From Pontibacter sp. E15-1 (GTDB lineage: Bacteria > Bacteroidota > Bacteroidia > Cytophagales > Hymenobacteraceae), in contig NZ_JAKVIR010000016.1 in assembly GCF_022601975.1 (NCBI RefSeq), forward strand, positions 89,928 to 153,927: a stretch of DNA of 64,000 nucleotides. Direction: 5' to 3'. Under the pieces are notes generated by a model that had not been told where the DNA came from, made no database searches, and saw only the letters and a program-made list of their open reading frames with translations. How positions within the stretch are numbered: position 1 is the stretch's first letter; each line of letters opens with the position of its first letter. Shown here one piece after another: positions 26,469 through 34,671 of this stretch. Position numbers and translations under genes: made by a program.

Positions 26469-27809
26469 ATGGCAATGACAACAAAAACGCACCCAGAAAC
26501 AAATCAGGCACCGGTCATTTCGAAAGCAATGCTGCTGCCTTTTATCCTGGTTGTTTCGCTTTTTTTCCTTTGGGGCTTTCCCAATGATCTTACCAACCCT
26601 ATGGTGGAGGTCTTCAAGAATGTGCTCAACATCTCCAACGTAAAGGCCTCTTATGTGCAGCTGGCTTTTTACGGGGGGTATGGCACGATGGCCATACCTG
26701 CTGCCTTGTTTATCAGAAAATATAGATATAAAACGGGTATCGTGGTCGGCTTGATCCTTTTTGCCATCGGGTCGTTCATGATGTTCCCGGCAGCCCGACT
26801 GATCAACTACGACCTGTTTTTGATTTCGTTTTATGTGCTGACGTTTGGATTGGCCTTTTTAGAAACCACGGCCAACCCAATGATTCTGGCCATGGGCGAT
26901 CCGTCCACTGCCACGCAGCGCCTCAACCTTGCCCAGGCTTTTAACCCGATCGGAGCGCTGACCGGTCAGGTAGTGGCAAGGATTTTTGTGGTAGACCGTC
27001 TGCAAACTGAGATGGGGGCCAATGCGGAGGTGGGCGTGGTAAATGACCACGCCGTAATTGTGCATGACCTCAATGTTGTAAGCACACCTTATGTCATTTT
27101 GGCGTTTGTTGTGCTTGCCGTTCTGGTGACTTTTATGATGACAGATATAAAAATAAAAAAGCCTACAGATACTACCCTGGATCTGAAAAGCACGTTGCGC
27201 CATCTTTTTCAGAACAAGGACTATTACGAGGGAGTCATCGCGCAATTCTTTTATGTGGCTTGTCAGATCATGGTTTGGACGTTTATCTACCAATACGTCA
27301 CAGCGATCAATGCAAACCGACCTGCTGATGACCAATTGAACGCGATGGTTTATGTGGTGGCTTCTACCGTCTGTTTTCTGCTTGCACGATGGATTTGCAC
27401 TTTCCTCATACGCTATATTTCTCCTTCAAAGTTGATGTTCTACTTTGCCCTATTGGGAATCTTCTTTGTGGCTGGCGCAATCGTGTTGGATGGTATGATC
27501 GGGTTATACAGTCTGGTAGGGGTTTCCTTTGCCATGTCGCTCATGTTCCCGACTATATATGGGATAGCGCTTTCGGGGATGGGAGATGAAGCGAAAATCG
27601 GTTCGGCAGGACTGATCTTGGCAATTGTCGGGGGTGCCCTGATGCCACCATTGCAGGCAACCATCATCGATCAGGGAGGGACAGGCCTGAGCGATCTCTC
27701 TTACTTTGGATTCATACCCGAGATCAGGTTTTCATTCGTGTTGCCGCTGCTGTGTTTGATTGTGGTGGCCATCTATGCCAAGCGCTCCCTTAACCGAAGT
27801 GTAGCTTAA
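26469..27809 (+). CDS. fucP: L-fucose:H+ symporter permease
   Basis: Inner-membrane major facilitator transporter of 446 residues with about 12 hydrophobic helices. The start of helix 1, LFFLWGFPNDLTNPMVEVF, is nearly the FucP signature, and LAFYGGYGTMAIPAALF, FLETTANPMILAMG, AQAFNPIGALTGQ and the C-terminal half GGALMPPLQATIID agree with FucP-type symporters. It would import L-fucose released by GH29/GH95 enzymes. The start at 26469 is 235 bases from the preceding gene, so it may have its own promoter. The stop is followed immediately by the mutarotase ATG. Confidence 0.92.
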   Translation: MAMTTKTHPETNQAPVISKAMLLPFILVVSLFFLWGFPNDLTNPMVEVFKNVLNISNVKASYVQLAFYGGYGTMAIPAALFIRKYRYKTGIVVGLILFAIGSFMMFPAARLINYDLFLISFYVLTFGLAFLETTANPMILAMGDPSTATQRLNLAQAFNPIGALTGQVVARIFVVDRLQTEMGANAEVGVVNDHAVIVHDLNVVSTPYVILAFVVLAVLVTFMMTDIKIKKPTDTTLDLKSTLRHLFQNKDYYEGVIAQFFYVACQIMVWTFIYQYVTAINANRPADDQLNAMVYVVASTVCFLLARWICTFLIRYISPSKLMFYFALLGIFFVAGAIVLDGMIGLYSLVGVSFAMSLMFPTIYGIALSGMGDEAKIGSAGLILAIVGGALMPPLQATIIDQGGTGLSDLSYFGFIPEIRFSFVLPLLCLIVVAIYAKRSLNRSVA

Positions 27810-28139
27810 ATGAAAAGGTATTGTCTCACACTGGATCTTAAAGATGATCCTCATCTCATTGCAGCGTACATCGCGCATCATCAAAACGTTTGGCCCGAAA
27901 TAAAGGAAAGCATCATAAGCTCGGGAATCTTGGCGATGGAAATCTATCTCATTGAGACAAGGTTGTGCATGATCATGGAGGTAGAGGAGAGCTTCAGTTT
28001 TGAAGGCAAGGCGCAAGCCGATTTATCGAACGAAAAGGTGCAAGAGTGGGAGACGCTGATGGGTCGATATCAAGCGCGTTTACCGTTTGCCCAACCGAAT
28101 CAGAAGTGGGTGTTAATGAATAAAATATTCGAATTATGA
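27810..28139 (+). CDS. RhaM-like sugar mutarotase (L-fucose mutarotase)
   Basis: Small dimeric alpha-beta barrel protein of 109 residues of the L-rhamnose mutarotase family (DUF718). The family segment AAYIAHHQNVWPEI, with candidate catalytic His23/His24, SGILAMEIYLIETRLCMIMEVEE and the tail WVLMNKIFEL are visible. In this operon the natural substrate is probably L-fucose, supplying the anomer needed by the dehydrogenase. It starts directly after the fucP stop with no spacer and overlaps the next gene (ATGA, 28136-28139), so three genes are translationally linked. Confidence 0.88.
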   Translation: MKRYCLTLDLKDDPHLIAAYIAHHQNVWPEIKESIISSGILAMEIYLIETRLCMIMEVEESFSFEGKAQADLSNEKVQEWETLMGRYQARLPFAQPNQKWVLMNKIFEL

Positions 28140-29284
28140 ATAAGTGGAATTACGACAGTCGATATCCCGGAATAGACGATCTGCGAAACAAAGCGAGAAA
28201 AAAAATCCCCCGTTTCGCGTTCGAATACCTGGACGGAGGCTGCAACGAAGATGTCAATTTAGATCGAAACACACGAGAGTTGCGGGAGGTACAGCTCATA
28301 CCTCAATATTTGTCAGAGCACAAAACCTCAGACATGCGCACGGAGCTGTTCGGGCATACCTACGATGCGCCTTTTGGAATCGCGCCAGTGGGATTGCAAG
28401 GATTGATGTGGCCCAACGCTCCGGAAATATTGGCAAAGGCCGCCTTCAAAAACAATGTGCCTTTTATTCTGAGCACCGTAACCACCATGAGTATTGAGCG
28501 GGCGAGCGAAGTGACAGAAGGGAGAGCATGGTTTCAGCTATACCACCCAACAGAGAACAGGCTTCGGGATGATATCCTCAAAAGGGCGGATGCCGCCGGC
28601 TGCCCGGTGTTAGTGTTGCTCTGTGATGTGCCCACCTTCGGCTTCCGGCCAAGGGATATTCGGAATGGCCTTGCCATGCCGCCGAGCATGTCGCTTACCA
28701 ATATTTTGCAAATCATGGGCCGCCCGGACTGGGCTTTACGGACCTTGATCAACGGCCAGCCAAGTTTTGAATCGTTGAAACCTTATATACCCAAGGGGCT
28801 TGATCTGAAGCAGCTCGGGCAGTTTATGAACCAGACATTTTCGGGGAGGTTAAACGAGGAGAAAATCGCGCCTATCCGTGACATGTGGAAAGGCAAAATC
28901 GTGCTAAAGGGCGTGGCAAGCGAAGAGGACGCTCAAAAGGCTATCCGGTTGGGCTTGGATGGCATCATTGTATCGAATCATGGGGGTCGACAGTTAGATG
29001 CGGGGCAATCCACCATCACTCCCCTAAAGTCTATCGCTCAGAAGTATGGGGATCAGATCAAAGTGATGATGGATAGTGGCATCAGATCCGGTCCGGACAT
29101 CGCCCGGACTTTGGCCGCCGGAGCTGATTTTACTTTTCTGGGCAGGACTTTTATGTATAGTGTTGCCGCTTTAGGAAACAAAGGGGGCGATCATGCCATT
29201 GGCATACTGAAAACACAGCTACAGCAGGTAATGGAGCAGGTGTGCTGTATGGAGATTGGCGACTTCAAGAAGACAATAGCCTAG
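28136..29284 (+). CDS. lldD: FMN-dependent alpha-hydroxy-acid dehydrogenase (L-lactate dehydrogenase-like)
   Basis: FMN enzyme of 382 residues in the LldD/glycolate oxidase family. Features: FEYLDGGCNEDVNL near the N-terminus, FGIAPVGLQGLMWPNAPEILAK, WFQLYHPTENR, KIVLKGV (FMN Lys), the catalytic His282 in SNHGGRQLD, and MMDSGIRSGPDI. It oxidises L-2-hydroxy acids; here the expected substrate is the L-lactate made by the FAH-type hydrolase, giving a second pyruvate from each fucose. Last gene of the operon. Its TAG stop is supplied by the first bases of a 115-bp inserted element, so the original end of the reading frame was altered or just touched. Confidence 0.88.
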   Translation: MNKWNYDSRYPGIDDLRNKARKKIPRFAFEYLDGGCNEDVNLDRNTRELREVQLIPQYLSEHKTSDMRTELFGHTYDAPFGIAPVGLQGLMWPNAPEILAKAAFKNNVPFILSTVTTMSIERASEVTEGRAWFQLYHPTENRLRDDILKRADAAGCPVLVLLCDVPTFGFRPRDIRNGLAMPPSMSLTNILQIMGRPDWALRTLINGQPSFESLKPYIPKGLDLKQLGQFMNQTFSGRLNEEKIAPIRDMWKGKIVLKGVASEEDAQKAIRLGLDGIIVSNHGGRQLDAGQSTITPLKSIAQKYGDQIKVMMDSGIRSGPDIARTLAAGADFTFLGRTFMYSVAALGNKGGDHAIGILKTQLQQVMEQVCCMEIGDFKKTIA

Positions 29285-29396
29285 TGCTTCGCCAAATTAA
29301 AAATTAGAAATTCAGAATTAGAAATAAGGTATAAAAACCATTTTAATTCATAGAATAACAAACGCTAATTCTGGTAATTAAATTGGCGAAGCACTA
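29282..29396. mobile_element. MITE-like element, copy 1, with perfect ends and target duplication
   Basis: The 14-bp end TAGTGCTTCGCCAA (29282-29295) is exactly inverted at 29383-29396, and the element is flanked by GCC on both sides (29279-29281 and 29397-29399), a plausible 3-bp target duplication. The 115-bp AT-rich interior has no reading frame. A second copy with about 75-80 percent visual similarity lies at 55598-55832, so this is a repeat family mobilised in trans. The first three bases provide the stop codon of the lactate dehydrogenase. Confidence 0.85.
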
Positions 29397-29405
29397 GCCT
29401 TTCAT

Positions 29406-29460
29406 TATCGGCTTCCCCTTTTCTCTGCCGCAGGGCAGTTCTATAAAGGGGAAGCCGATA
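29406..29460. terminator. Bidirectional terminator between convergent operons
   Basis: A perfect 16-bp stem (TATCGGCTTCCCCTTT at 29406-29421 with its complement at 29445-29460) encloses an inner CTGCC/GGCAG hairpin. It sits between the fucose operon and the convergent regulator gene, whose stop is one base from the right arm. T-rich and A-rich flanks of the stem permit termination in both directions. Confidence 0.75.
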
Positions 29461-29461
29461 T

Positions 29462-32400
29462 TTATACCTCTACCTGATCGATGGCATGTTCTTCAGCAAA
29501 TTCTTTCGGGGTTTTTTCGAACAACTCCCGGAAGGTCTTTGAAAAGTAGGCTGTAGAATTAAACCCTGCTTTGTACGCTATCTCTTTGATCGAGCCAGAT
29601 TTAGTCTTCAGCAACTCAGCTGCATACTTGAGGCGGATGGTCCGAATAAAATTACTCGGGTTCTGACCTGTCAAAGAGTTGATCTTGCGGTAAAAATGAG
29701 ATCGACTTACACCAATCTCTTTTAACAATTGCTCTAAGCTAAAATCCGGATCACTCACATTGTCCAAAATTATCTTTGTGACATCGTCCAAGAATTTTTC
29801 GTCCAGAGAATTACTGGTGATTTCGCTTGAAGCAACAAATCCAGCCTGGGATAAAAACTTCTCCTTTAACCTCTTTTTAGCTTCCAGCAGATTCTTTATC
29901 CTGGCCCTTAACACATGAACATTAAACGGCTTTGGTAAATACGCGTCGGCTCCGATAGAATATCCCTCCAGTCGGTCTTCTTCCAAACTACGGGCTGTCA
30001 GCAAAATCACGGGTATATGACTTAACTCTATATTCATTTTGATGGTCTGGCACATCTCGAATCCATCCATCTCCGGCATCATCACATCGCTGATAATTAA
30101 ATCCGGGAAGAACTTATTCGCCTTTTCCAATCCCTCTCGCCCATTTGCCGCCTCTTTAATTTTGAACTGGGAGTGTAATTCATTCTTGAGGTGCACCCTT
30201 AGTTCTTTATTGTCCTCTACGATCAGTATGGTTTGTTGCGGCGTGTTATTGGTGTCTATTTCTTCATCGTTGATCAGGTCTAGATCAGAAATGGCGAGTT
30301 CATACTCCAACGATTTCACATTGTTCAGGTCAAACTCACTTCTGCCCTCCCGCATCTTTTTATTTGTCCTTAAAGCCTCCCGCATTTGATCGCTGTCACT
30401 AGGGATTCGAATAGAGAATCGAGAGCCCACGCCAAATTCACTTTCGACTGAAATCTCGCCGCCATGTTGCTCTACAAGGCTTTTCGTAAAGTTAAGCCCT
30501 ATGCCCATACCTGAATTTGTGTTGTCGATATGGTAGAACCGATCGAAAACCTCATTCAGCTGTTTCTCTGTCAGCCCAATCCCAGTATCGGTAACAGTTA
30601 TCTCAACATATTCCTGCTGTTTGTTTTTGGCAAAGAATTTAGCTTCTGTCGATTTCTTCGTGCCACTGGAGACGGACACGCTTACGCTCCCTCCTTTTTT
30701 CGTAAACTTTAGCGCGTTTGAAAGAAGATTGGTGAGAATCTTCTCCATTTTGTCTGGGTCAAACCAGATATACATCTTGTCTGTTTGAGAATGAAAAGAT
30801 AAGTCAATCGACTTTTCCTTTGAGAAATCCTCAAACAGTTTGAATATATCTTTTGAAAAGCTGACGATGTTTCCTTTCACAGGATCAAGGGGCGCTTTCC
30901 CCAAGTCCATTTTTCTAAAATCGAGCAATTGATTCACCAGTTTTAATAGTCTCCTGGCACTTCGCTGAATGGTAAAAGCGGAGTTTTTCACAACTTCCGG
31001 CTTGTCGAAGGAAGAAATGATTTTGTCTATTGGATTTAAGATTAAGGTCAATGGCGTCCTGAACTCGTGGGATACATTCATGAAAAACTCGAGTTTCATT
31101 TCGTCCAATTCCCGTAGCCGCTCCTCATCCAACATTCGGGAGTAATACCAAAACACCACCCAGATAATTACCAATCCAATTATTCCGTAGATCATATATG
31201 CCCACCACGTGGCCCAGGGCGGGGGCAGTATTTCGATGTTTAATTTTGTAGAGGCGGCATCATCCCAGTTCCCATCCAATGATGCCTTCACTTCAAAGGT
31301 GTAGTTTCCTGGTGGCAAGCCGGAATAATTTGCCGATCGGGTATTTCCGGCATTCACAAAATCCTGATCGGCCCCGTGGAGTTTGTAGGCATATTTTACC
31401 TTGTCCGGATTATGGAAATGAAGATTTACAAATTCTAACGTGATATAGCCTTCATCGTATTTCAGCGTTATATTTTCTGTCCGATCCAGGGGCTTGGACA
31501 GGATCATCCTGCCATTTATTGTCTTGCCCTCATACACGTCCTGATTAAGCAGCTTGAGGTTTGTAATGACAGGGCCACCAGTAAGGCTATCCTGCTTTAT
31601 TTCATTCGGGTGAAACAGGTTGAAGCCATTAATGCCTCCTGCCAATATCCTGCCATCTGACAGTTTAGTGATTGACTTACTCTGGTACTCCATACCTTGG
31701 AGGCCATCATTCACATTGTAGTTTTTGAAGCTCTCTGTGCGTGGGTCAAACCGGCACATTCCACTCTTCGTCGTCATCCAAAGCTTATGTTGATCATCTT
31801 CCTCAATCCCTAACACTAAGTTATTGGGAAGGCCGTCAATCGTAGAATAGGTCTTTACAAGCTGTAGATCGGCGTTTAAGTGATGCAGACCCAGGTCTGT
31901 CCCAACCCAGATTTCCCCTTGATGGTCCTCGAAAATCGAGTTGACCAGATTTCCCGTGATGTTGGGTTCCTTGATTTGATGAAACACTATTTTTTTGTCC
32001 AGGCTTTGACTTAAACTGATCCAGCAGATTCCGACAGAGGTTCCGATCAACAATCTTTTTTTAGAGTCAATAAGCAAGGAAAAGACATAATTCCCCAGAA
32101 TGCTGGCAGAATCATTAGGGTCACTGAGGTAAGATTTAAATAATCCGGTATTAAGGTCTAAGACATTAAGGCCTGCTTCCTGTGTACCGACCCATAGTCG
32201 TCGTTGGTCATCTTCTTTTGCGCACCAAATCGAATTTTGGCTTATACTATAGGGGTTCGACAGCTCATATTTATAATGCTGAAAAACACCGGACTGTGGA
32301 TAAAACCTATTCAATCCACCATTTAAGGTACATACCCAAATGCTTCCGTCGAAACTCTCCTCCAGATAGAGAATTTTATCAGAGCTTAACGATTGAGGGT

Positions 32401-33634
32401 TTTCCTCATTATGGCGGTATTGTTTGAATGAACCTTTGGTCGGATCATAATAGCTTAATCCATCCCCGTCAGTTCCGATCCATATTTTTCCGTTCGCATC
32501 CTGCAAAACAGCTTGTGCAATCTGGATATCTGAGCCTTGCGCGTTTCTGTTGAAATAGTGGCCAAACGCACTTTTCGACATGTCTAACTTAACGACACCG
32601 TCGTTGTAGGTAGCTATCCAGTAAATATTGTCCTTATCTTGAAAGACTTTAGAAGTCTGGTTATTGGGAAGAGAGTAGGGGTTGTTTTCATCCTGGTTAA
32701 TAATGTATTGCAGCTTCCCCTCCAAATTCACGACAAATAATCCACGATTGGAGGTTGCAACCCAAATCAGCCCTTTATTGTCCTGGTAAATATCATATAT
32801 GGCAATATCCTCGTCAGTGATTTGCAATTGAACAAACTCACCTGTCCGATCCATGACGATGAGCTGGGAAAGGTTGTTGCCTATCCAGATTTTCCCCTCA
32901 TTGTCCACCATGATTAACTTCGGCAGGTGATCAACCTTGTTCTGCCTCGATTGTTTGATCTCGATATGATCAAAATCATCTTCCCTGGATCGGTAGCGGT
33001 GTAAGAAACCCGCTGTCGTAATCATCCAGACCTGGCCATCCTTATCAATTTCAATTCTCGAAACATCGTTTTGTCCGAGTGAAAATGGAGTGTCCTGTTG
33101 GAGGGTATAGTTCGTGAATTCTAATTTCTCAAAGTTGCCGGACGCTAATACATCCAACTTCGCTTTGCTCACACCATTTTTTGTGGCTAACCACAGCGTG
33201 TTGGTCTGAGGGTTATATACGATATCGTTAATAACATCCTTCGCTTGGATTTGAGAGCGTTGCTGATGGTGCAATTTAATTCGCAGAAAGTCCCCTTTTC
33301 CTTTCCGATATACATTGAGCCCGTTTTTTGTTCCTACCCAAAGGTTGCCGTATCGATCTTCTTCCAACGCATATACCCTGTTGTTGCTCAGGGAAGTGGT
33401 ATCATTGATGATGGGGCGAAACACCTTGAAGTCATACCCATCATACCGGTTTAGGCCATCAATAGTCCCAAACCACATAAATCCTTTACTGTCTTGAAAT
33501 ATTTCAACACAGGTGCTGCTTGATAGGCCTTCCGGTGTCGAATAGTTTTCAAATTTGTAACTTTGGGCAAAGGTGGCGCAGTAGCAGCAAAAAAAGATAA
33601 GAAAAGCGCAGTATTTAATCTTCCCTACATTCAT
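29462..33634 (-). CDS. Hybrid two-component system regulator (HTCS) of the PUL
   Basis: One-polypeptide sensor-regulator of 1390 residues. Order: signal peptide (MNVGKIKYCAFLIFFCCYCATFAQ), about 14 Reg_prop beta-propeller repeats (roughly 30-700, many with IWVGT/LWVGT-type blades), Y_Y_Y domain (about 715-780), one membrane helix (WAYMIYGIIGLVIIWVVFW), histidine kinase with phosphoacceptor His856 in NVSHEFRTPLT, HATPase (DTGIGLTEKQL, GMGIGLNFTKSL), receiver domain with Asp1183 in SDVMMPEMDG, and AraC helix-turn-helix at about 1285-1385. Such proteins sense oligosaccharides in the periplasm and activate the adjacent PUL. It diverges from susC across about 1 kb; its likely site is the inverted repeat found before susC and the last gene. 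Confidence 0.97.
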   Translation of the reverse strand: MNVGKIKYCAFLIFFCCYCATFAQSYKFENYSTPEGLSSSTCVEIFQDSKGFMWFGTIDGLNRYDGYDFKVFRPIINDTTSLSNNRVYALEEDRYGNLWVGTKNGLNVYRKGKGDFLRIKLHHQQRSQIQAKDVINDIVYNPQTNTLWLATKNGVSKAKLDVLASGNFEKLEFTNYTLQQDTPFSLGQNDVSRIEIDKDGQVWMITTAGFLHRYRSREDDFDHIEIKQSRQNKVDHLPKLIMVDNEGKIWIGNNLSQLIVMDRTGEFVQLQITDEDIAIYDIYQDNKGLIWVATSNRGLFVVNLEGKLQYIINQDENNPYSLPNNQTSKVFQDKDNIYWIATYNDGVVKLDMSKSAFGHYFNRNAQGSDIQIAQAVLQDANGKIWIGTDGDGLSYYDPTKGSFKQYRHNEENPQSLSSDKILYLEESFDGSIWVCTLNGGLNRFYPQSGVFQHYKYELSNPYSISQNSIWCAKEDDQRRLWVGTQEAGLNVLDLNTGLFKSYLSDPNDSASILGNYVFSLLIDSKKRLLIGTSVGICWISLSQSLDKKIVFHQIKEPNITGNLVNSIFEDHQGEIWVGTDLGLHHLNADLQLVKTYSTIDGLPNNLVLGIEEDDQHKLWMTTKSGMCRFDPRTESFKNYNVNDGLQGMEYQSKSITKLSDGRILAGGINGFNLFHPNEIKQDSLTGGPVITNLKLLNQDVYEGKTINGRMILSKPLDRTENITLKYDEGYITLEFVNLHFHNPDKVKYAYKLHGADQDFVNAGNTRSANYSGLPPGNYTFEVKASLDGNWDDAASTKLNIEILPPPWATWWAYMIYGIIGLVIIWVVFWYYSRMLDEERLRELDEMKLEFFMNVSHEFRTPLTLILNPIDKIISSFDKPEVVKNSAFTIQRSARRLLKLVNQLLDFRKMDLGKAPLDPVKGNIVSFSKDIFKLFEDFSKEKSIDLSFHSQTDKMYIWFDPDKMEKILTNLLSNALKFTKKGGSVSVSVSSGTKKSTEAKFFAKNKQQEYVEITVTDTGIGLTEKQLNEVFDRFYHIDNTNSGMGIGLNFTKSLVEQHGGEISVESEFGVGSRFSIRIPSDSDQMREALRTNKKMREGRSEFDLNNVKSLEYELAISDLDLINDEEIDTNNTPQQTILIVEDNKELRVHLKNELHSQFKIKEAANGREGLEKANKFFPDLIISDVMMPEMDGFEMCQTIKMNIELSHIPVILLTARSLEEDRLEGYSIGADAYLPKPFNVHVLRARIKNLLEAKKRLKEKFLSQAGFVASSEITSNSLDEKFLDDVTKIILDNVSDPDFSLEQLLKEIGVSRSHFYRKINSLTGQNPSNFIRTIRLKYAAELLKTKSGSIKEIAYKAGFNSTAYFSKTFRELFEKTPKEFAEEHAIDQVEV

Positions 33635-33759
33635 AATTTTCTCGATTCCTTTAAATACTGGTCAGTCGGAAAACGTCATTATCCGCTATATAGACTATGT
33701 GATGATTTGTAAAAAGCGGGAATCGAATTAAACTAATGGAGACCAGGCGTTTTTAGTTT

Positions 33760-34173
33760 ATGTAATCCCAATTTGAAGAGCTAACCGATTCCTTATGGGA
33801 ATTTATAAAAAAAGATCCTGAATAACAATAGTGAGCGGTCACGTAGGGTTCGGGCCATTATGAATGCGATCTTTTGTGCAACCGCACTGGCGTGTAGCGG
33901 CAGGGATCAGGCAAAAGTATCTATCGCTGCTGGTAGAGCGTGTCATTTTGTTTCCGCAAACGGAAGCAGACAGGGGTATGGGCGGGCAGTGGAAATAACC
34001 AAAAGACAGAATCTACCAGAGGCTTTGTGAAGAAGAGTCACTTGCAAGTGGAAAGGAGCCTGGAGTGGCTCGACTTCAGACATTGATTACCTAAAGTAGA
34101 TGTATAAACAGTGGAGCTTGCCGAAGCGCTGCCACAGATCGCTTTCACCTCCGTCATGACGACTAGATCAAGA
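33760..34173 (+). pseudogene. IS5-like transposase relic
   Basis: An ATG at 33760 is followed by a stop and then SQFEELTDSLWEFIKK, the typical N-terminus of an IS5-type transposase; near 34045 the same kind of protein seems to resume as QVERSLEWLDFRH, and 34111 onward gives AEALPQIAFTSVM, like the family C-terminus. Only about 410 bases remain of an expected 750 or more, with several stops and frame changes. Recognition rests on short motifs and is moderate. It occupies part of the roughly 1-kb spacer between the HTCS gene and susC; the rest of the spacer shows no gene. Confidence 0.5.
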
Positions 34174-34364
34174 AGTTGATCAATAGTAAAATAGAAGATT
34201 AAATCAGGTTCCTGCCATATCGATATATGGGAAGGACTATTTTAAAACACCCCTATACGGAACAACTATATGGTGGTATAGAAACCGGGCCCCGCCAATA
34301 TTTCCTTACACCTTTTCATGGTATAAACTAGCTGTATCAGATGATGGAAAAGAAACCAGCTGCC

Positions 34365-34379
34365 TTGCAATCGTTGCAA
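34365..34379. promoter_or_regulatory. TTGCAA-TCG-TTGCAA inverted repeat upstream of susC
   Basis: Short inverted repeat about 300 bases before susC. It shares TTGCAAT with the long palindrome at 21257-21294, and part of it (CCTTGCAATCG) recurs in reverse orientation at 61110-61120, next to the second copy of the 31-bp element. It may be a LacI-type half-site pair linking fucose sensing to the PUL, or chance. Confidence 0.3.
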
Positions 34380-34441
34380 TTATCACTTAAATCCGAGGGG
34401 TATAAATTGCTAATTTCTTCAAAAACGATCAATAGGAGGCG

Positions 34442-34472
34442 TTTGATTCATGTTTTATACGCATTGAATCAT
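34442..34472. promoter_or_regulatory. 31-bp conserved inverted-repeat element, copy 1 (candidate HTCS operator)
   Basis: TGATTCA (34444-34450) and TGAATCA (34465-34471) flank a TGTTTTATACGCAT core about 200 bases before susC. The same 31 bases with one change occur at 61122-61152 before the last beta-helix gene. Conservation of spacer and arms in otherwise unrelated upstream regions argues for a protein-binding site; the HTCS in this locus is the obvious candidate. Confidence 0.7.
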
Positions 34473-34671
34473 GAATTATATCTTCAGAGCGCATGAGTAA
34501 CTAAATTTAAAAATCGATTCAGTTACCAAACCTTAGGCACAAACACAATGAGATTCACTATACGCTATAAAAAAATGAAGGTTAAACATAAAAAATTAAC
34601 GCTCTAAGAGATGCAAGGCATTCGCAGGGCACAGTTAAGTAATTCCTCACCTATGTAAATTATTTAAGATC

